Assembly: GCF_032362555.1 (NCBI RefSeq)
Contig: NC_083510.1
Span: 7,033,501 to 7,097,500 of the forward strand
Direction: 5' to 3'
DNA length: 64,000 nt
From: Amyelois transitella
Taxonomy: Eukaryota > Arthropoda > Insecta > Lepidoptera > Pyralidae
The translations under genes and the position numbers were made by a program. Below the pieces are notes generated by a model, which saw only the letters and a list, made by a program, of their open reading frames with translations, was not told the origin of the DNA and made no database searches. How positions within the stretch are numbered: position 1 is the first letter of the stretch; each line of letters opens with the position of its first letter. Of this stretch, positions 47,845 to 59,400 are shown piece by piece.

Positions 47845-48080
47845 TGAATTGGCAATGGGTAGGCCACATTTCTCGAAGAGCTGATGGCCGATGGAGTTAA
47901 TATTCCCGAGTGGAGATAAGTACCGAAAAGTAGGATGGCCTCCCGCGAAATAGACCAATGATCTGGTAAAGTCCGCGGGGAAACGTTGGTTGCAGGTCGC
48001 CTTCAACTAAGCGAGGTGAAAATCTTTGAGGGAGGCCTATGTTCAGCAGTGGACGTCCTACGGCTGATATGATGAAACTT
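47845..48080 (+). pseudogene. Non-LTR retrotransposon (LINE) 3' end, decayed
   Basis: Frame-broken pieces of the C-terminal region of a LINE reverse transcriptase ORF are readable: LNWQWVGHISRRADGRW, then after a frame shift RKVGWPPAK*TNDLVKSAGKRW, and AYVQQWTSYG before a stop. The GHI.RR.DGRW and EAYVQQWTS wording is typical of RTE-like LINE ends common in Lepidoptera. Several in-frame stops and at least one frameshift make it a relic. It is truncated at the 5' side and followed by tatgatgatgaa. Confidence 0.8.
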
Positions 48081-48660
48081 TACAACCGTGAAACCTGTGA
48101 TGTTTTAACTTAAATTAATTAAGTTCTTTTATCTTTATGCAAGTAAAATGTACAATAATAGGTGAACTTAATGCCACAAGGCATTCTCTGCCAGTCGAAC
48201 CTTTGGACCAAACTGAGATGGATGTACGGGTGGTGCGATAACTGTAAAAGAAATAATAATATAAATATAAATAAAATATATTATAATATTTAATTTAAAT
48301 TAAATTATAATATTAAAAATATTTGTCTCAACTCGTTTTGAAATCGATAGTAAGGTCCATTCAAAGTTTGTTTATTTTCATTAACCAGTACTGGGTATCA
48401 CTGCACCCTGGCCCGGGGCTCCAAGATACTATATTACCTCATTGTGGCGGTCTGCCCATATTGTTTCCTTGCTCGATATTGAATATTAGGGTGTACCTAC
48501 CTACTTTTGCAAAAGTTCACTGTTATCGATATTTGTTTTGCTATTGGTAGGATATAGGATTTAAGTCTTCATGGAAACGTGTAAAAATAAAATTCTAAAT
48601 TATTTTGTAGATGCATCATGAAAATATTCTAACAGTAGATGAAATTGAATTCTCGAAAGA
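48081..48660 (+). other. Intergenic, nothing recognised
   Basis: AT-rich, with a self-complementary AT stretch at about 48271-48320 (aatttaaattaaatt core). No gene or repeat family seen. Confidence 0.5.
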
Positions 48661-48921
48661 CATACATACATACATATAATCACGTCTATATCCCTTGGGG
48701 GGTAGGCAGAGCCAACAGTCTTAAAAAGACTGACAGGCCATTCAGCTGTTTAGCTTAATGATAGAATTGAGATTCAAATAGTGACAGGTTGCCAGCCTGT
48801 CGCCTAAAAGAAGAATCCCAAGTATATAAGCATATCCCTTAGTCGCCTTTTACGACATTCATGGGAAAGAGATGAAGTGGTCCTATTCTTTTTTCTAATG
48901 GAGCCGGGAACCACACGGCAC
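48661..48921 (-). mobile_element. Family A element, full length
   Basis: A complete reverse copy from the catacatacatacatat tail to the ccacacggcac end, with both terminal hairpins essentially paired. The flanks cgaaaga (48654-48660) and cgaagga (48921-48927) may be a short target-site duplication. Confidence 0.85.
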
Positions 48922-48992
48922 GAAGGAGAACGAATATAAACGAGATTTTTCACGCAGGTAAAGCCGCAGGCACTTAATAAAACTTGTGATTT

Positions 48993-49225
48993 GGCGACCT
49001 GTTAAGTGGTAGTGTACTCGCCTTTGAAACACAAGTCACGCGTTAGAATCCCGGCAGGCATTAGTAAAAATTATTTTAACTGACGTGGGTTTGAATGTCT
49101 ATTATACAAAATAAACTGTCATTGGATTACTTTATCTCATACTAACACAAACCTCGAACTTACTTTGAGACTAACTCAATCTGTGTATATGGTGATCTGT
49201 GTGTATGGTATAATCTGTGTTAAAC
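48993..49225 (+). mobile_element. tRNA-derived SINE (family S), diverged
   Basis: The head has a relic A box (ttaagtggtagtgtactcg) and B box (gcgttagaatcccgg). The body tail taacacaaacctcgaacttac, then actaactcaatctgtgta, matches the copy at 22259-22513. Confidence 0.78.
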
Positions 49226-49878
49226 CTATAATAATGATAATCAGAAAACAAGTTTCAAGCACCGGCCGTTGATTTTTATCTGCATGCTTACACAAGTAAT
49301 CAATATTCAAGTTGGCTTTAAGCATTACACCAGCACGGTATCGTTAAACGGAATCGCTTCCCAAGTGGCCATTTAGTGTAAAAAAATCAAGTTACCTCTG
49401 GCAGTTTCACGAGCTCTAAAATTTCCATTTGGCTGCGAACGTTTAAGACCATTGAATGGCGTCCATTGTGCGGGCCCTATTGTGTTTTTCTATTGACCGG
49501 TGCGACTCATATGGCAATGGCTGCACTCCACGGATTTCAATTACGAGTCTCCGATGTAATTGTAACTGAATTTTCAGCTTTACTTATTTTAAGCGGGTTG
49601 CCCGTTAGTGGAGCTACGTGTTTGTCGTTGGACTTTGCTTCAGGTTTTCTATTGTTATTTTCAGTTTAGATTGAGATAGATTGAAGAATTGATTAAATCG
49701 CTTTTTCTATAAACCTAAACACAAGTAGATGGTATGAGAACTTTTGAACCGACCGCTGAAAAGGAGTGATATCCAAATTAATTTTTTTTAAAATAGTTTT
49801 AAATTAAGAGCGTGAATGGGTGTTAATAGTTTCAATGTGGAAAGCAAAAGGCACGTATTTTATTTTCATTACAACCAT

Positions 49879-49955
49879 ATCCTTCTGGCTTTAGTCCCAG
49901 TTGCGTTCTCACCTCTCTGGAGAGGAGCTCGGGGTATGCCTTTGGGTGAGTCAAC
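49879..49955 (-). repeat. Family B SINE fragment
   Basis: ccttctggctttagtcccag, tctggagaggagctcgggg and tttgggtgagtcaac match the 3' part of family B in reverse. Confidence 0.7.
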
Positions 49956-50570
49956 AATGACCAATGTCATTAACCAATTCAGCGATACGGTCCTCCTCCA
50001 TCGAGACATGTATCAGAAGGATATAATGACCTGAGTTAAAATTAATGATAGGCAGGCACATTAGCTTAAATAGATGATAATATTCAATTACAAAGTTTCA
50101 CAATAATACCACAAACAACCAATTGAAAATTAATAATCAAAATAATGTGTGCAAACGGTTTCATAGTTTGAATTTCAAATGCGGGTATGAAATGACATCC
50201 AGCAAGAGCCCCGGGCGGCTCCCAAGCGAGTTCTTTGCATATTTGACAAACTGTTTTGTCATATTGTTCGCTAATATCGCCTAATACTGCTATTGTGATC
50301 CAAAACTTCACTGTTCGGGGATTCGGGACGTGGCAATCGTGATTCTGCGATGTGGCCACTTGTTTTCATCTTGCTACTGGGAATTTCGTTTGAGAAATAT
50401 TTCATGATATAGCTATTTGAACACTAATGGGAATTCAGTAGTACTTAAGTTTAAGAACACTGACTATTCGAAATCTAGATTATTTGAAAAGTCACATTAT
50501 GTTTAGTTGTTGTAAGAATTTTATTACAATTCACCAGATAAGTTAAGTCTTCAGTTTTAGTTCTAAGGAA

Positions 50571-50633
50571 AAAGAATCACAAAGACTCAACCATTACATA
50601 GATTATATAATGGTTTAGTCTTTGTGATTTTTT
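50571..50633. repeat. Imperfect hairpin
   Basis: Arms with the core atcacaaagact..aaccatta pair at 50571-50596 and 50607-50633 with one or two mismatches around an 11-nt loop. Confidence 0.8.
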
Positions 50634-50950
50634 CTGAGAGTATTCAATTCAGTTGAATCTCTAAATCAACGTAAAATTTACATAAGTAAGTATTAAATAT
50701 TTGCATGTTCTGTGCAAAGTTTCTGTAAAGTCACATTTTGAAGATGATATTTATATTGATGCTTTGATATGACGTGTATTTTATTTTGTACTATGACTCA
50801 ACCCAGCTAGGCAAAGGCAACATGATTGCAACCCTTACTGGCCGGCGTCACCGCGGGAGGTGGAAGATGTACGAGCAATATCGCGGGTAATCTAACTTAG
50901 CTCCAACCGCACGAGATTTATTGCAACCGAGAAAATGTTTGCTTGGAAAT

Positions 50951-51045
50951 GCCCGTGTGGTTCCCGGCACTTCAGAACAGTACTACTCCTTCTTTTTTCC
51001 ATGGATATCGTAAAATAAGACTGGCAAGACTTACAACAAGTTTTA
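50951..51045 (+). repeat. Family A repeat, 5' fragment
   Basis: cccgtgtggttcccggcact followed by ccatggatatcgtaaaa. The rest is lost. Confidence 0.7.
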
Positions 51046-51330
51046 AGTAAGAATAAAGTGAAGACTACCTAAAAACTGAAAGCCAATTAAAAATCTCCAC
51101 AGAAAAAAAATACCGACAATAAATCCAAGCTAACAAAGTTCTATCACTTTTATGAGTTCACTGAAAGTGAGTAGTCTTAGTTTATTCATTATTCTCATTT
51201 CTTTGATTATATTCTTACTCTATGAGTACAAAAAAATGTACTTGATCGAATATTATATTATACTTAGTATACTATTATTCTATAGAATTTGGTAGACAAT
51301 TCCGATGCCCTATGTATTTTAGTCATAATA

Positions 51331-51515
51331 CATACATACATATAATCACGTCTATATCCCTTGCGGGTAGATAGAGCCAACAGTGTTGTAAAGACTGATA
51401 GGCCACGTTCAGCTGTTTGGCTTAATGATAGAATTGAGATTAAAATAGTGACAGATTGCTAGCCCATCGCCTTAAAAAAGAATCTCAAGTTTATAATCCT
51501 ATCCCCTAGTCATAA
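51331..51515 (-). repeat. Family A repeat, 3' part
   Basis: A reverse copy with catacatacatataatcac, ccttgcgggtagatagagcc and attgctagcccatcgcc, ending within the ataatcctatcccctagtc block. Confidence 0.82.
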
Positions 51516-51559
51516 CTAACAATAAAAATATATATGTATCTAACCCCTGCATGAAATTA

Positions 51560-51840
51560 TTAATTCCGAATCGTAATAACGGCGACACATCGGCGACCGC
51601 GACAATTGAATGACCGGCGGCGGGCACCGGCGACCGTCGAGCGTTCGGCCGAGCAATCCATTATGCAGATTGCTGGCCGATTGCTGGCCGATTGCTGCAT
51701 TGTCGCCGCCGCGCCTGAATTACCCGAATGTGGCCCGCGCAGATTCATTTTATGGATATTGCATCGTGGATTAACGACTGATTGATGACTCGCCGGATAC
51801 CGGGCCGGCCCCGATTTTGTTTTGTTTCAAGAATCGCCGT
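51560..51840. other. GC-rich block in the gene desert
   Basis: About 280 bp rich in CG dinucleotides (ggcgaccgcgac, ggcggcgggcaccggcgacc, gccgccgcgcc), including a tandem 11-mer gattgctggcc at 51668-51689 and a third partial unit. The 62-codon minus-strand frame across it has no family resemblance. It could be a promoter, regulatory element or UTR exon. Confidence 0.35.
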
Positions 51841-54106
51841 GTTGGATTTTTCGTTATTGTTCAACATATGTACGTTACGAGAAGTCGCAATCAGTGATAC
51901 TTTCATCTGGGACTTTCTAGGTTTAAGGTAGTTTCAGCAACTACCTTATACCAATGAAACTACTACACTAGCTTCCGCTCGCGACCTCGCTTGCGTCTAC
52001 GTCTACGTCTGCGTTAATCTGATGTATAAGCTAAAGTATTGAAAAGTTTCATTCAAATCCGTTCAAAAGTTTTTTCGAGTAAATGTAACTAATAAACTTA
52101 CATAAATACAAATCCGCATTTATAAACCAATTTGAAAAATGACAAAATAAATATGTTATTATCAAACGGAAAACAACAATGGCCAATTAAGTATTACTAT
52201 TACCAATTCAAAAGGGTTGTAAAAGTTTTTCTGGGGTGTAAGTTCAAACTAACTTTAACTCCATAAAATACATGGCTCCATAATTACGGTTTAATCCCGA
52301 GGGAAAGCCTGCCCGTAGGTCGCAAAGGCTGCGAAGGTCACAGTCTCTCAATCCCGGGGGATTTAGTTTGCCGCACTGCTCTCTGAGTGGAAGTCATGAA
52401 TTTATAATTATTTCTCTGCTATTAATATTTTTACCGGGCCCTAGACATAAAGTAGCCATAGTACAGAACTATCCACATGAAATATTTTTTTTTTGGTACC
52501 TGTTTAGTTAAGTTTTATTTCAATGTACACAAAATAATATAAATTTATATAATGTGTACTCGTATGCTCAGCATTATTTGGAGCATCGGTAGTGGAGAGT
52601 TTAAAAGTTAGTTAACTTAAAAATGTATGCCAGGCCAAAGGTGCACTGCATCGAATGTTACTGCGGCTAATAAGGTTTTTCTCAGTAACATTAACTTAAA
52701 TGGCTTTCGGTTAGGGAAAATATCGTGGGGAAACCTGTACATTCAAGTACCATGCAGTTATAGGATCCAATATGAGTCAGGTTTCTCTACGAGGTAGCGA
52801 AAGTGAGATCGACGTCATTTTATGTTATATTCTGACGTACTTCAGGTAAGGCACAGGCCAACACCAGTCGCTTTCTAGTTAGATGAAAACGCAACCCTGA
52901 TTAACGCGAGGTTGATGATAAGCATTATCTTAACTACCCGAAAAGATAAACATACCTTAATAATAATAATGATTTCCGAACAAAAAAAAATTCTGAAAAA
53001 ATGTACAATTTATTTCTACGACGACAGTGGCGTGGTCTCTACCTGATTATTACTATTCGCGTATTAAAAAAATATAGGAAGTGTCACATCTTAAGTGTCC
53101 ATATTTTACGTCCCAAGCGTTGATTGCCTTTTGAATTTATTACTAACTCGACGATAGAGCATTTTCGTATTTATTAAGACCACCTGCCATGCCCCAGAAC
53201 GCACCTCTGAGTGAATTATGAGGTAAAGGATTTTGCTAATAGAATATTTTATTTCACCAGCATCTGCTCTGGTTAAGCGGCTTTTGTTTCGCGAAAATTG
53301 CTCAAAGAAAAGATCGAATCTTAGTGAAGTATTTTAATCATTTAAACATTCACAGGCTTTGGTTGGGGTTGATGGTTTGTGCTTTATTTTCATTATTCAT
53401 TTTCCTGGAGAGATTAAGAGAAAGAAAGCAAAATTTGTTTTATTGTTAAAGTTAAACAGGTTGTTGATCGAATCGAGAGTACTGCTGAAAATTAATTCTT
53501 TAATTTAAAAATAATTTCGTCAATAAACAATTTTTTTAACGTCGAATATAGCAAAAAATAAGAATATACCATAACCTATTTACAAAATTGAAAAACAAGT
53601 TATAAAGGAGAATGTAAAACCGTTTAATAGTGTCGATTGTAATTATTCAAAATTAATAAATACCTTCTGTTATTATATTTGAGTTAATAATAACAATAGC
53701 AATAACATCTTTTAGGTACATAATAATATAATTTCAATTCGCCAGCAACCCTACGCATATGTACAGTACAGCGAACATGATCCGCAACTCCGCACCGTAC
53801 CTGCTTCACTGTTTCATGTTTAATTAGGCGGGAACAAATACGTACTGCGAGCAAATGGCCCGCGGTGGAGAGCCTTTGTCCTTTGTGATGAATTTACGGA
53901 ATCCGCGAACTTTCTTTGTTCGTTGACATTGAAAGTAATAGAGGACGCAGTTTAGAACATATCAGAAATGTCGTTTTAATTCTCTGAAGAAAAACTTATG
54001 TGCCAGCTGTCTCTCTTTCCGTGCAGATTCTAAAAGTCAACGTCTACAGTACAACGGATATAACGTGATATATTTATTGATTTTATATATGTCCCTGGTA
54101 CTGTCA
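51841..54106 (+). other. Intergenic with repeat fragments
   Basis: It contains a family E fragment, a scrap of family B near 52690-52760 (agggaaaatatcgtggggaa), and a GC-richer patch at 53735-53960. No gene is supported. Confidence 0.5.
51968..52100 (-). repeat. Family E repeat (Helitron-like end)
   Basis: Reverse terminus a|ctagcttccgctcgcgacc, then attcaaatccgttcaaaagt. A tctacg hexamer is expanded three times within it. Confidence 0.6.
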
Positions 54107-54407
54107 TCTTCCTCCTGGCTTTAGTCCCGGTTGCATCCTCACGACTCTGGAAAGGAGCCCGGGGTATACCTTTGACCAAGGATCCTGGATTGGGTGAGTC
54201 AGGGTTTCACACGAAGCCATTCCCGATTGACATTCGCAAGCTTTGCAGGGAAAACCTAATCCGTATTGGATCCATCATATTATTATTAGTAATTCCAAAA
54301 TAGTCATTGCTACATGGCCGAGGTGGGATTTGAACCTGTGTACCTTTTTGCACCACACGCATTTTACCGTTTTTTTTTCACTTTACCGATTCGACCACTG
54401 AAGCTCT
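54107..54407 (-). mobile_element. tRNA-derived SINE (family B), nearly complete
   Basis: Reverse copy: tcttcctcctggctttagtc, gagtcagggtttcacacgaa, then the tRNA-like head (gggatttgaacctgtg B box and ttaccgattcgaccactg A box on the + strand). A T-rich insertion interrupts the head between the boxes. Confidence 0.85.
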
Positions 54408-56274
54408 TGAACTGCATGTTTGGGATAAAAATTCGTTATGTTTGATCAGTCGGAAAAAACAGAGTCTGGTTTTACTTACATACCAATTAGAATATGGATT
54501 AAGGAAAAAAATGCACCAAATAGTTCTTTGTTCTTTTATAAAAAGACCTTCTGGCTTGACTGTTTCGTAGAAGGTGCTGTGACTGTGAATATTTTTTTGT
54601 GGTATGTTTATTATGCGTCATTTGAATGTTCATAATTTAGTAGAATTATTATTCAAATATCTATAATTATTATTGTATATAAATAGTATAAGAGGACAGG
54701 TTATTAAATTTTAAGAAAGGCCATAACCACTTTGTATATTCTCCATTATTTTGTAACTCTATGACTTCGGCCCAAACAAGCGACTTTGAGACCGTACGAA
54801 ATGGTTTAATTTTAATAATTCAATGTAAAAGGGTGTGTCTTTATATTCGTCAGCGCTCGGCTGGAAATTATTACGTACAAATTACACAGGAATTGTTTCG
54901 GTTTGCTAGTTTTGTGTAGGTAACTTGTAGTTGGATGAACTCATATTTTACGAATTATGCCATTTACAAAAATACAATAGGTAGGTATAACATTATCTGA
55001 ATAATCAAAAAAAAAATATGTATATTCTACATAACCTAAATATGACTTATAAAAGAGAATACTAAATGCTGAATCATACATTAAGAAACATTATTGATAA
55101 AATAATTTGAATTAATTTGTATCTCTCCGACGATGACGTGGACGAAAGGCATTAAGCTTAATTAAAAACTGTAATATTAAAACAAAATTGTATTTCAATT
55201 TAAGTAATAAAAGTAACCATGAAAATCAGAAAAATCACATTTGTAAATGGAACGTGCATTATACTGACTTCAATTATGTTATGAATGAACATTATATTTT
55301 TATTTTATTTCAAACTCCATAGTCTAATTTTAAAGTTTGTGATTGTATGTTTTTTTTTATATTTCCCGCGTCAATGATACCTGGTCTTAAACACAAACAT
55401 CATCAGAATAACACATAACATAGGCTACAATTGTTATACTAGCGGATTCGTGACAAAATCTTTAAATATTATAATCTCTACTTGATTGTAAAAAATTTAA
55501 TATTAGAAAGGTATATTCTAGCTATGCCTCTATTTCCTTGGCTCTTTTGAGTGAAATTATTTACTTTACGCCGTTTACAGTTTGGATTTCATTTAGCGTT
55601 ATGTTTATTTAGGGTCAGTCTGGTAGGGTGGATAACTGCCTCTATTAATTACTTACATGACGAAATAAGATTAATATAGAACGGATAGCCGCAGGCGCCG
55701 AACGCACTATAATAGGTTTACAAATTTCTTAAGGAAGTCTTTTCAAGAAACTGTGTTTTTCTAAACTGATAAATGCTCTAACACCTACAGAAAACTTTAT
55801 GAAAATACGCTAATAAAAAAAAAATATGCTTCAAAATTTTTTTGAGAAACTACGCCAACACTTATTTTTTTTGAGACAATCACCCATGGAAATCGGGATA
55901 AACAAATAATATTTATCCCGATTACTATGTTTTTACATTTTCTAGTCATTGTTATTTTTGTTTTAATTGGTTTAACTAGTGTTCCATGTACTCGTATATA
56001 TAAATTCCGCATAGTAATGTTTATGTAGGTATGCCCCTAATTTATTATTATTCCATTTGCAGGTTAGTTTAGTTAGTACCAGGTAGCCCGCGGCTTGGTG
56101 TTCAGCGCTTTGTGAATTTAACTAATGTTTCAAAAGTACACTTGCTAAATTGGAATACTTACGCGTTGCCATAATAACAGTGGTTTGGGGATCTCATTAT
56201 TGTTATAATAGCGAGAACATTTTTACTAAAAGAAGGCGCATCCTAATATAATGTTATAATAATGTTACTGATAT
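54408..56274 (+). other. Intergenic, AT-rich
   Basis: No gene recognised. A 12-bp perfect hairpin (aatcgggataaa arms, 9-nt loop) lies at 55891-55923. Confidence 0.5.
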
Positions 56275-56474
56275 TAAAAAAGTGAAAGTTTGTTACTCTT
56301 TCGCACAAAATTTTCTGAATGTAATTTTGTACGATTATCCTGAATGTAATCTGGAGAAGGATATAGGGTACGATTTCTCTATAAAAACTATAGTTTTTTA
56401 GTTCTAGTGGGATTTGGGAAAGAAATTGTAGGTGGTGGTAACATCGCGCGGGCGAAGCAGCCGGTAAAAGCTAG
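56275..56474 (+). repeat. Family E repeat, + orientation (Helitron-like)
   Basis: It starts near gtgaaagtttgttactcttt and ends gcgcgggcgaagcagccggt, then aaaagCTAG|T. The CTAG-T terminus preceded by a GC hairpin fits a Helitron 3' end; the 5' TC end cannot be placed with confidence. Confidence 0.6.
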
Positions 56475-59400
56475 TTGAAATTATAAAACTGTAATAAAAT
56501 TGTTACTGATTTCTATGGTAACATTTAAACGTTGCGGTTCCGATTCGCTCTGTTCCTGCAAATGACGGGTAGATTAATTGAAACTGACTACTTAGTTAGC
56601 TTCCAATTATCTGGTCGGAACCTCTGGCATGGAAACACCAGATCTAATGCAAAAATAAACAAAACTAGACATGAGAAAAGGTGTACGGCGGATTCGAAAT
56701 GCAAAATGTTATTTACAGATCCTCGATATCAGTAACGTAAAAATAAAAATTGTTCAGGAAAAATACTCGTGCTTATACACAAAATTAATAATCTTATTCA
56801 ACTATGGTCTAATATATATTATTGTAAAGGATGAGTAGGAGAGATATTTACTTATAAACATATTGATATTTTATACATATAAAAATATATGAAAGTTCAA
56901 ATCGATCGGCAGCATAGTAGATTACAAATATCACTACGTCTGACAGTAAATAACTCATATTAGTACATAGAAAGTTATACATAACAAGATATAATTTTAT
57001 TTCATCGATATGGTTTATTCTACAAAAGAAAATAAATTAAATCCGCTCTGCGCTAATCAAGCATGAAGGAAAGCAATCTCATTTGGATTTCAGCGATCGA
57101 TCAAAATGTTCTAAAATGCCGGAGTTATTAGTCGTCATTGTTAGCGATCGGGAACTCTTTGTGGCCCACAATTGGGATAGCCAACAATGGCCGAATACCC
57201 GGTTATTTGAGAGTAAACAAGCCCGGAGCAAGCTCGCTGTTTTGCCAAATGAAAACGAATTGCTATAGTATTGAAATGAACTGTTCTGTTGTGTTTTTAA
57301 AACAATATTTACTCTTACTTCCGATTCGAAAAATGTTTCCTATTCGTCTTCATTTTTCAGGAATCACCGATGGGTAAATTGAAACGAAAAAAAAATGTTT
57401 TATGTATTTTCATTGCAATGGGTGTGTACATCGTACATTCGTTTCGCGTTATTTAAACGCATGAAACAAAGATAAAAAATGCTATTAGATACTCTCTCTA
57501 TTTGATCACATTTTTTTCAGCTGTAGATATCAAAATTGAGAGTTCGATAACACAGCTCTCTAAAAATAACATTGGTCTGCTTGTCTTACCTACATACTAT
57601 GTTTTTTCTTTACTATCAGATCAGCATCTTAAAAATACAGCTGGTTAATGTGTTGTGATGCGAGGGAAAACCCATAAACAAATATATTTTTTGTGTGATG
57701 CAACTATAATTAAAACCTCCGTTTATCCAAAGGTTCGGTTGCATCACTCACTGGCCTTTTATGTTAATTAATTTGTATATTAATGAACCAATGCGGTTGT
57801 TATTGAGGCGCAATTCAAATTAGATCACGGTGCATTACCTACGCATAAAGTTACATATACTTACATATTATATTTTCGTGTGTGGTTTCGTTGTCTGTTA
57901 TTTGTTTTGTTTGTATGTAAACTCTTTACACATAAAAAAGGAATATTACAAATTACAAAAAAGTCATTGGATTTAGAGGAATACGAGTATGTACAATGGC
58001 GGATTTATCCCAATTGGTATTTCTTCCGGTCAGCTTAAATAAAAAGGATAATCCATAATCAAAGAGGCAGCGCACATAAAAAGCATCTAGGATGAGGATT
58101 ACATATTTAGTTATATCACATGTACTTATATTAAACTATTGTACTCATGTTGAAAATTATACTTCATATTAACATAAATACATACTATATAACCATTATA
58201 ATGATTAAATCAGTGTTAAAATCTGTCTTATAAAAAGAAAACTAATGAAGGCCCTGAACATCTACAAATAAAGTTGTAATCTTATTTCATAGACAACATC
58301 CTCTTACGATGCAAACAAAAATCAGTAACTAAGAAAAACTTTGCAGTATTAACATTCTATTTTAATAAAAAGGTAAACTAATTAGTTAACAATGTTGAAA
58401 AGATTTTCGACTGAATGCTTAGGCATGACTTAGGAAGTTTTCTAGACCGAATTTTAAAATTAACTTTCTTTAGGAATGTTGTTTGTACTTAATAATAAAA
58501 GGAATAATTATAAAATCGTTTCTATTTTTTTATATAAATATAATAAAATTGTAATTTAAGAAATTTAAATAAATAAATAGAAATAACAATTCCATTAACA
58601 TTATATATCTACGGGAAGAATTTGATTCTGTTCTGGAGCCAAGACAAAGCGTGACAGAGGCAGTAATACATCATAATATTATTTAACACATCCGCTTATC
58701 AATATATTTGGCTACGCAATACTATAGTAGGAATGTTTGAATGTGTGAATAGCAACTACAAACTTTGAAACATCCCGTCGATACAAGAGTAGATAACTTA
58801 TTCATAACAGGTAATGGCAAAACCCGCTCCGCGGCTTACAGTTCCCGGTCGACTTAATGACTTAAAAATGTACATGTATGTAGGCCCATTGTAAAATTAA
58901 TTGATTACAGTTTTGTAGGCAATATTATTCAATTAAGTTTTAGTTAAATTAATAAAACTCTTCGTTTCACACAGTAATTTTTTATTTTTAGGTATTAAGG
59001 AAAATATTATGTACTAACGGCAAATGACAAACAATAGCGTAGCGTACCTTAATTCGTAATTTCATTTAAATTCCTAAAATTTTTAAAAAAGCGTCCGTAG
59101 GAAGTTAAGCATTTTGATAGGAGGATATTTCACCTAATAAAATAATACTAAACCACTTATTGACATCACTCAAAAACATATTAAATAAAAAAAAAATGTT
59201 TGATCACTGATGGCGAAAATGCGCATGAAATTTTTTTCCTAAGAATAAATTTGAAACTTTATCCTAATCTGCTTGATGGAAACTCTCTCTTGTCTTGACG
59301 TAAACAATAAGTATCAGGGTACCCCGGCATTATATTTTCAGTGAACAAAAGTTATAGATCTCAAAGTTATAGATATCAGGCAATAATAACTGATTTTACT

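Larger units (their letters stand above)
49226..50950 (+). other. Intergenic with SINE fragment and GC-richer patch
   Basis: It contains a family B fragment, an unrecognised open stretch at 49466-49669, a GC-richer patch at 50150-50360, and an imperfect hairpin at 50571-50633. No gene is supported. Confidence 0.5.

Noticed and set aside
48323..48550. 75-codon open frame
   Set aside because: No motif, no splice context and low-complexity flanks; treated as chance.
51560..51748. 62-codon minus-strand protein-coding exon
   Set aside because: The frame is open mainly because the block is GC-rich; the translation is not recognisable and no splice sites fit convincingly.
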